From NCBI GenBank assembly GCA_031367405.1, contig JANLPT010000027.1:1-64000 (forward strand): 64,000 nt of DNA, in the 5' to 3' direction. This DNA is from JALHNI01 sp031367405 (lineage in GTDB: Bacteria; Acidobacteriota; Terriglobia; Bryobacterales; Bryobacteraceae). Numbering within the stretch: position 1 is the stretch's first letter; every line of letters starts with the position of its first letter. Positions 59,295-64,000 of this stretch are shown here, piece by piece. Both the position numbers and the translations under genes were made by a program. The notes beneath the pieces are model-generated. The model was not told where the DNA came from. It worked only from the letters and a program-made list of their open reading frames with translations, and ran no database searches.

Positions 59295-59635
59295 TCTTCC
59301 GCGCCGCCTGGCTTTTCTGCTGGTTGTTGCCAGGGGTTATGGCGCAGGACACCTACGCGCTGATCGCCGGAAGCGTGTTCCGGCCCAGTGGCACGGCCTT
59401 GCCGTCGGTAGAAGTGGTGCTCACCCCCGAGCTTGACGATCAGAAGGCGAAGAAACCCAAGGCCCAGAAGCAAACGTCTAATTTTCGTGGAGAGTTCACG
59501 TTTCGGGTTCCCGCCAAGGCCATGCGATATACTTTGAGTGTTCGATCCTCGGGATATAAACCGTTGACGAAAACGGTGCAGGTGGCGGGCGACGAACGCC
59601 AGGACGTATCGCTCATGCTAGAGGCTGGACAATAA
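59288..59635 (+). CDS. Small secreted carboxypeptidase-regulatory-like domain protein
   Basis: 115 residues, GTG start inside the preceding gene. A signal peptide (AAWLFCWLLPGVMAQ) is followed by a single beta-sandwich like CarboxypepD_reg: IAGSVFRPSGTALPSVEVVLTP, then FRGEFTFRVP and YTLSVRSSGYKPLTKTVQV. The domain occurs in TonB receptors but here stands alone. Exported; possibly an envelope-binding protein. Confidence 0.75.
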   Translation: MVIFRAAWLFCWLLPGVMAQDTYALIAGSVFRPSGTALPSVEVVLTPELDDQKAKKPKAQKQTSNFRGEFTFRVPAKAMRYTLSVRSSGYKPLTKTVQVAGDERQDVSLMLEAGQ

Positions 59636-59638
59636 CTC

Positions 59639-60055
59639 ATGAAGACCAACTCGTTTGCCATCTTGACTTTGCTGGTGTCGCTCGGCCTTTTGGCGAGCCT
59701 GGTTTCCGGGCAAGGGCAGTACGATTCCAATAAGCCGCCGCCTTTTTTTAAGGGCGAGAAGAAGAAGGGCGACGGCAGCGTGCGCCTGCTGCAGGGTACC
59801 GTCAAAACCCCGGACGATTCCGCCATTGAAGGGGCCGTGGTGAAGATCAAGGACGTGAAGACCTTGCAGGTGCGCTCGTTTATCACCAAGCCCGACGGTT
59901 CATATTCCTTCGGCGGACTTTCCACGAACGCGGACTACGAAATCTGGGCCGATCATCAGGGCAAGTCGAGCGAGACCCGCACTTTGAGCGTCTTTGACTC
60001 TCGCAAAGTCGCCATTATCAACCTGAAAGTCGAACCGAAGAAGAGCGAGAAATAG
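59639..60055 (+). CDS. Small secreted carboxypeptidase-regulatory-like domain protein
   Basis: 138 residues with a signal peptide (FAILTLLVSLGLLASLVSG) and a carboxypeptidase-regulatory-like domain: LQGTVKTPDDSAIEGAVVKIKD, then FITKPDGSYSFGGLSTNADYEIWAD and ETRTLSVFDSRKVAIINLKV. It shares the fold with the preceding small protein, four bases upstream, so the two look like tandem duplicates that diverged. Lys-rich segments flank the fold (FFKGEKKKGDG and EPKKSEK). Confidence 0.75.
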   Translation: MKTNSFAILTLLVSLGLLASLVSGQGQYDSNKPPPFFKGEKKKGDGSVRLLQGTVKTPDDSAIEGAVVKIKDVKTLQVRSFITKPDGSYSFGGLSTNADYEIWADHQGKSSETRTLSVFDSRKVAIINLKVEPKKSEK

Positions 60056-60057
60056 GC

Positions 60058-60630
60058 ATGATGCAACGATGGCCGCTGGTATTGGTGGCTGCGGCGAGCC
60101 TGTTCGCCCAGGAGTTCAAGGTCGGCGGCAAGGTGGCCGACTTCCATGTCAACGATCCGATCGGGCGGCCCGTAAAGTTCTCGGCTCTGCGCGGCGACAT
60201 TACGGTGGTGCTGTTTACTTCGGTGCAGTGCCCTATTTCCAACGACTACAACGAGCGCATGGTGGCCCTGTTTAACGACTATTCGGCCAAGGGCATCAAG
60301 TTTGTTTTCCTGAATGCGAACGCGACCGAGTCGCCCACGCAGATCATGGATCACGCCAAGCAGGCCGGCTTTCCGTTTCCGGTCTATCGTGACGCAGGTA
60401 ACGTGGTCGCTGACCGGTTTGCGGCTTCCGTGACTCCCGAATCTTATGTGATCGACAAATCCGGCACGCTGCTGTATCACGGGGCGATTGACGATGCCCG
60501 GAATCCGGTGCGGGTTACGGCGAAAGGGCTGCGGCTGGCACTGGATGCGGTGATCGCGGCGAAGCCAGTGGCGACGACTGAGACGCGGGCGTTCGGCTGC
60601 ACCATCAAGCGGGTACGGAAAACCTCATGA
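60058..60630 (+). CDS. Secreted peroxiredoxin/redoxin-like protein
   Basis: 190 residues, signal peptide (PLVLVAAASLFAQ). The redoxin fold has VADFHVNDPIGRPVKFSALRGD and C58 in TSVQCPISNDYNERM. A second conserved-looking cysteine (C181) is in FGCTIKR at the C-terminus. That pair suggests an AhpC/TSA-like thiol protein of the exported type, acting as a reductase or peroxidase. The stop overlaps the next gene by four bases. Confidence 0.8.
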   Translation: MMQRWPLVLVAAASLFAQEFKVGGKVADFHVNDPIGRPVKFSALRGDITVVLFTSVQCPISNDYNERMVALFNDYSAKGIKFVFLNANATESPTQIMDHAKQAGFPFPVYRDAGNVVADRFAASVTPESYVIDKSGTLLYHGAIDDARNPVRVTAKGLRLALDAVIAAKPVATTETRAFGCTIKRVRKTS

Positions 60631-61094
60631 CGCGACGAATGCTGCTGACGGTTCCCGCGTTGGCCTGGCAGCCCGATAAGCTGATTCCGGTGGATGAGCT
60701 TGGCTACGCGAAGCTGGTGGCCGGGCAGAAGGGCAAGGTCCTGCTCGTGAACTTCTGGGCGACCTGGTGCCAGCCTTGCCGTAAGGAAATGCCGGCGTTG
60801 GCGAAGTTGGCGGCGCGGTTAGCCTCGAAGGGGATGGTGCTGGCGACGGTGTCGGCGGATGAGCCGGAAGACGAAGCCACGGCGCGCGCTTTCGTGCGTG
60901 AGGCCGGCGTCAAAGGGCCGACGTACTTGAAGCAGGTGAAGAATGACGACAAGTTCATCGCTTCGCTCGACCCTAAATGGAGTGGTGCCCTGCCCGCCCT
61001 CGCTCTCTATGACCGCACCGGGAAAAAGGTGCGCGTGTTCATCGGGGAAGCCGACTTGGCCAAGCTCGAGGCCGACTTGTTGAAGCTGCTGTAG
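60627..61094 (+). CDS. TlpA/ResA-like thioredoxin-fold protein
   Basis: 155 residues with FWATWCQPCRKEMPALAKLAARL (active-site C48-x-x-C51), then VLATVSADEPEDEATARAF and a C-terminal GALPALALYDRTGKKV with the expected cis-Pro region altered to GALPAL. The N-terminus MTRRMLLTVPALAW could be a short export signal. A likely periplasmic disulfide reductase. It overlaps the redoxin gene by four bases, so the two probably form a redox pair. Confidence 0.85.
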   Translation: MTRRMLLTVPALAWQPDKLIPVDELGYAKLVAGQKGKVLLVNFWATWCQPCRKEMPALAKLAARLASKGMVLATVSADEPEDEATARAFVREAGVKGPTYLKQVKNDDKFIASLDPKWSGALPALALYDRTGKKVRVFIGEADLAKLEADLLKLL

Positions 61095-61154
61095 TCTGAC
61101 TATGGTGACACTCCTAGCGCGGCTAGCCTCCTGGCCCGCCCAGGGCATTCTTCC

Positions 61155-62168
61155 ATGCCGCTGCTGATCCGGCGAGGACTTTACCTGCTGCTGGCCGTAG
61201 CGGCTACGCTCGCCTTGGGCACCAGCGGGTTCATGTGGATCGAAGGCGCTGAGGCCTTCGACTCCTTCTACATGGCGCTCATTACGATGACCACCGTCGG
61301 ATACGCCGAAATGATCCCGTTGAGCCATGCCGGGCGCGTCTTCAATTCGATCTATCTCCTGATTAGTGTCAGTTTGCTGTTTGCCTCGATTGGCTTTTTC
61401 ACCCTGACCTTGGTGGAACTGCAGTTGGGCGACCTGCTGGGAAAGCGAAAGGTGCGCAAGATGATTAATTCTCTGGAGGGGCATTTCATTGTCTGCGGGT
61501 TGGGGCGGGTCGGCCGGGGTGCCGCCGAGGAACTGGAACGTTCAGGCGTGCCCTTCGTGATCGTTGACCGCAGCGATGAACGCGTCGAGCGGGCCATCAA
61601 ACTGGGGATGTTGGCCGTGTCCGCCGACGCCACCCGCGACGAGACCCTGCGCGAGGTGAAAATCGACAAGGCCCGGGGACTCATCGCGGCGCTGAGCTCC
61701 GACGCCGACAACCTCTTTCTCACGCTCTCAGCCAAGACGCTGAATCCTCAGGTGGCCGTGTCCGCGCGAGTGAATGAAGAGGAGGCGGAGAAGAAGATCC
61801 GCCGCGCCGGGGCCGACGCCGTCATCGCACCCTACAACTTCACCGGCAGCCGGTTGGCACAATCCATTCTGCGGCCGCATGTGTCAGAGTTTCTGAACTT
61901 CGCCACCCAAGGCTTTGGCGACGACGTGGCGATCGAACAGGTGCGCGTCGAGGAGCATGCCGAAATGGTGGGCAAAAGCTTACAGGAGCTCGGCCACCTG
62001 AGGAAGGATCTGGGGCTGATGGTGCTGGCGATCAGGCTACCAAGCGGGCAGATGTTGCTCAACCCACCCGCTGACCACGTCATTCGGGCACGGGATTTCC
62101 TCATCGTGATGGGTGAGCAAGCCAAGTTGCGCAATTTCGAGCAGCTGATGGCCGAACGCCGGCGATAG
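61155..62168 (+). CDS. Two-helix K+ channel with RCK/TrkA domains and altered filter
   Basis: 337 residues. TM1 (about 8-27), a pore loop with T46-T47-V48-G49-Y50-A51-E52 (ITMTTVGYAEMIP), TM2 (about 66-88) and a TrkA-N/RCK Rossmann domain (HFIVCGLGRVGRGAAEEL) followed by TrkA-C. This is the MthK-like layout of NAD-/Ca-gated K+ channels. The canonical filter reads GYGD; here it reads GYAE. The selectivity is therefore uncertain. It follows the TlpA-like gene by 60 bases but need not be in that operon. Confidence 0.88.
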   Translation: MPLLIRRGLYLLLAVAATLALGTSGFMWIEGAEAFDSFYMALITMTTVGYAEMIPLSHAGRVFNSIYLLISVSLLFASIGFFTLTLVELQLGDLLGKRKVRKMINSLEGHFIVCGLGRVGRGAAEELERSGVPFVIVDRSDERVERAIKLGMLAVSADATRDETLREVKIDKARGLIAALSSDADNLFLTLSAKTLNPQVAVSARVNEEEAEKKIRRAGADAVIAPYNFTGSRLAQSILRPHVSEFLNFATQGFGDDVAIEQVRVEEHAEMVGKSLQELGHLRKDLGLMVLAIRLPSGQMLLNPPADHVIRARDFLIVMGEQAKLRNFEQLMAERRR

Positions 62169-62183
62169 GTCAAAAACTCCCCG

Positions 62184-62678
62184 CTACACGGCGAGCCCGA
62201 GAATCGTGCCCAACGTTTGCCGTAATCGCTCCAACTGCTCGATCAGCGCCCGGACTTCGGCGTCGTGGATTCCGGCGAAGGCCGCTTCCCCCGCGCGATC
62301 AATCGGGTCGTCGATCTGGGCCAGCAGATCCAGGCCCCCTGGTGTGATCCAGCAAAAGACTTGCCGCCGGTCGCGTGAGCTGCGCTGCCGCGTGACCATC
62401 TTTTTCACTTCCAGCCGGTCGAGCAGCCGGGTAATGCCGGGCGTCTGCTCAATCATCCGCTCGCCGATCTCGAGCGTGGGCAGGCCCGCCTCGCCCGCGC
62501 CGCGCAGGATCCGCAGCACGTTGTATTGCTGGATGGTCAAGCCGTGCGGTTCGACAAAGCGGCTATAGTTGCGCTGGATGAGGTCGGCCGTGCGCATCAG
62601 CCCGATCCCCGCTTCGTGCGAGGGGCTACGAAATGGCTTCGTTTGGCGAATTTCGCGCAATAGTTGGCTGTTCGGCAC
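62184..62678 (-). CDS. MarR-family transcriptional regulator
   Basis: 164 residues, GTG start at 62678. The winged helix spans about 55-125: IQQYNVLRILRGAGEAGLPTLEIGERM, PGITRLLDRLEVKKMVTRQ and the wing RSSRDRRQVFCWITPGG. MarR proteins bind palindromes and are released by ligands. Upstream (62697-62714) lies an ATTG-N10-CAAT palindrome, a possible autoregulatory operator. The gene is convergent with the channel gene and near mfd. Confidence 0.88.
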   Translation of the reverse strand: MPNSQLLREIRQTKPFRSPSHEAGIGLMRTADLIQRNYSRFVEPHGLTIQQYNVLRILRGAGEAGLPTLEIGERMIEQTPGITRLLDRLEVKKMVTRQRSSRDRRQVFCWITPGGLDLLAQIDDPIDRAGEAAFAGIHDAEVRALIEQLERLRQTLGTILGLAV

Positions 62679-62696
62679 TTCTAAAGCCTACCTTGC

Positions 62697-62714
62697 ATTG
62701 GTTGATCAGTCAAT
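62697..62714. promoter_or_regulatory. Candidate MarR operator upstream of the marR-family gene
   Basis: Nested inverted repeats ATTG/CAAT and TTGA-TCAG-TCAA lie 19-36 bases upstream of the GTG start. Read on the minus strand the same place gives TTGACT, a good -35 box, then 17 bases and TAGGCT. The weak -10 lies only about six bases before the GTG, so the transcript may be leaderless or translation may start further in. Confidence 0.45.
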
Positions 62715-62729
62715 ATATTGCCTGGCGAC

Positions 62730-64000
62730 CTAACGAATCGCTTCCAATTGGCGCTTCAGGTAGGCCAGCAACTCGCCCGGCATACTCAAGGCCGGAGCCA
62801 CCACTCGCAAGACGCCCGCCGGCGTAAACTGCGCTTGGGGCGATTGGCGCACATACTCCATCAAGCGCATGGGATCGATCTGCGCCCGCTCATGAAACTT
62901 GATGTTGAAGAAGCCATGGCGGCGGTCAATGGCCTCGACGCCGATTCGCTGGGCGAGCACTTTCAAGAGCGCAAACTCCACCAGCGTCGTCAGCCCCGGC
63001 GGCGTGGGCCCATAGCGATCGGCCAACTCGGCAATCAGTTTTTCGCCCGCCGCCGCATCCTTCACGTCGGCGATCTTCTTATAGGCCCGCAGACGCTGGT
63101 TCTCGTCGGAAACGTAATCCGCCGGAATCCGCACATTGAGGCCCAGGTTCAAAGTGGAGTGGATCTCAAGCGGAACCTCTTCGCCTTTCAGCTCCTGCAC
63201 GCTTTCCTCCAGCAGCCGCAAGTAAGTGTCGAAACCAACAGCGGCAATCTGCCCATGCTGTTCGCCGCCGAGTAAGTTGCCCGCGCCGCGTAACTCAAGG
63301 TCGAGCGCGGCAATCTTAAAGCCCGCGCCTAAGTCGCTGAACTCCTTCAAAGCGGCTAAGCGCTTCCGCGCCACCTCAGTTAACTCCGTATCGGCCGGTA
63401 CGAGTAAGTGCGCGTAGGCACGCCGGTTCGACCGGCCAACGCGCCCCCGTAACTGGTAAAGTTCCGAGAGCCCATAACGCTCGGCGTTTTCAATAAAAAT
63501 AGTGTTGGCCAAGGGAATGTCGAGGCCATTCTCGGCGATGGTGGTGCAAACGAAAACGTCGTAGTCGTGCTTCATGAAGCCGAGCAGCACGCGTTCCAGT
63601 TCCGCGTCGGCCATTTGCCCGTGTCCGACGCCGATGCGGGCATTCGGGAGTAACTCCTGAATGGAGGCCGCCCGCATGAAGATCGTATCGACGCGATTGT
63701 GAATAAAGTAAACTTGTCCGCCGCGGCTAATTTCCTGTTCGATGCCATCTTTCACTCGCTTCAGGTCAAAGTGCGCGACGACCGTATGAATCGCCAAACG
63801 GTCCTTCGGCGGGGTCTCGATCACCGACATGTCGCGAATGCCCAGTAGCGACATATGCAAGGTTCGCGGAATCGGCGTCGCGCTCATCGCCAGCACATCG
63901 ACGTTGTGGCGAATCTGTTTGAGCGCTTCTTTGTGGCGTACGCCAAAGCGCTGCTCCTCATCGACGATCAGTAACCCGAGGTCGGCAAACTTGACGTCCT
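62730..64000 (-). CDS. mfd: Transcription-repair coupling factor, C-terminal part (window end cuts it)
   Basis: The visible C-terminal ~420 residues start in the middle of the helicase core with DVKFADLGLLIVDEEQRFGVRHKEALKQ (DEEQ box) and LAMSATPIPRTLHMSLLG, then RGRVGRSNRRAYAHLLVP and the C-terminal module LDLELRGAGNLLGGEQHGQIAAVG and VRIPADYVSDENQRLRAYKK. These are diagnostic for Mfd, which strips stalled RNA polymerase and recruits UvrA. The 5' part lies beyond 64000. The stop is at 62730. The homologous RecG is at 55.9 kb but differs in these motifs. Confidence 0.93.
   Translation of the reverse strand, partial: DVKFADLGLLIVDEEQRFGVRHKEALKQIRHNVDVLAMSATPIPRTLHMSLLGIRDMSVIETPPKDRLAIHTVVAHFDLKRVKDGIEQEISRGGQVYFIHNRVDTIFMRAASIQELLPNARIGVGHGQMADAELERVLLGFMKHDYDVFVCTTIAENGLDIPLANTIFIENAERYGLSELYQLRGRVGRSNRRAYAHLLVPADTELTEVARKRLAALKEFSDLGAGFKIAALDLELRGAGNLLGGEQHGQIAAVGFDTYLRLLEESVQELKGEEVPLEIHSTLNLGLNVRIPADYVSDENQRLRAYKKIADVKDAAAGEKLIAELADRYGPTPPGLTTLVEFALLKVLAQRIGVEAIDRRHGFFNIKFHERAQIDPMRLMEYVRQSPQAQFTPAGVLRVVAPALSMPGELLAYLKRQLEAIR

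Overview
The window comes from a GC-rich bacterial chromosome. It most resembles an acidobacterium of the Bryobacteraceae/Solibacter type. This rests on Oar-like TonB-dependent receptors with an N-terminal carboxypeptidase-regulatory domain, secreted PIG-L deacetylase, Tat-exported Gfo/Idh/MocA oxidoreductase, DUF5666-like and DUF4097-like secreted proteins, LPS-type family 9 glycosyltransferases, and the methylmalonyl-CoA genes meaB and mce. The assignment is inferred from gene families; no rRNA gene is present. I saw no tRNA gene, CRISPR array or intact insertion sequence.

Layout. 1-2.7 kb: start of a TonB receptor and a ROK repressor on the minus strand, then an eroded stretch with a frameshifted zincin-type peptidase, a truncated ferredoxin gene and copies of a short repeat. 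3.2-9.6 kb: two-component system, DUF5666-like protein and a 1000-residue TonB receptor, the last two sharing Gly/Met-rich tracts. 9.7-16.7 kb: PEGA protein, degenerate receiver, DHH phosphoesterase, roadblock protein, a 919-residue unknown with a zinc-finger start, and a TPR protein. 16.7-26.7 kb: secreted hydrolases, permease, HtrA-type protease, altronate/galactarate dehydratase family enzyme. 26.7-34 kb: tsaD, a nucleotidyltransferase-like protein, a heptosyltransferase-like enzyme and a methyltransferase on the plus strand, then a tight minus-strand operon kdgK-meaB-mce-mtnP-GT9-like.

34-40 kb: a two-gene unit of a Schlafen-AlbA_2/HATPase protein and an orphan ParA-type ATPase (the best candidate for an undescribed, possibly defensive, system), then a beta-propeller protein, an oxidoreductase and a rhamnogalacturonan-acetylesterase-like SGNH hydrolase. 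40-49 kb: a Cas6-like protein with no CRISPR partner just behind acnA, a LMW phosphatase, HIT protein, HU/IHF, rpsA and a quinone oxidoreductase. 49-58 kb: OmpA-like protein, a nucleotidyltransferase/small-protein pair, a glutamine synthetase homologue, SurA/PrsA-like isomerase, YhaM-like exonuclease, rsmD, recG. 58-64 kb: a secreted oxidoreductase, a five-gene run starting with a LysW-like acidic zinc-ribbon protein and ending in two thioredoxin-fold proteins, a K+ channel with an altered selectivity filter, a MarR regulator and the 3' part of mfd.

Most of the window is ordinary housekeeping and secretome. The parts that look accessory or unusual are 1.6-3.2 kb, 11.7-16.7 kb, 34.1-36.3 kb, 40.1-41.0 kb, 50.5-51.4 kb and 59.0-61.1 kb.
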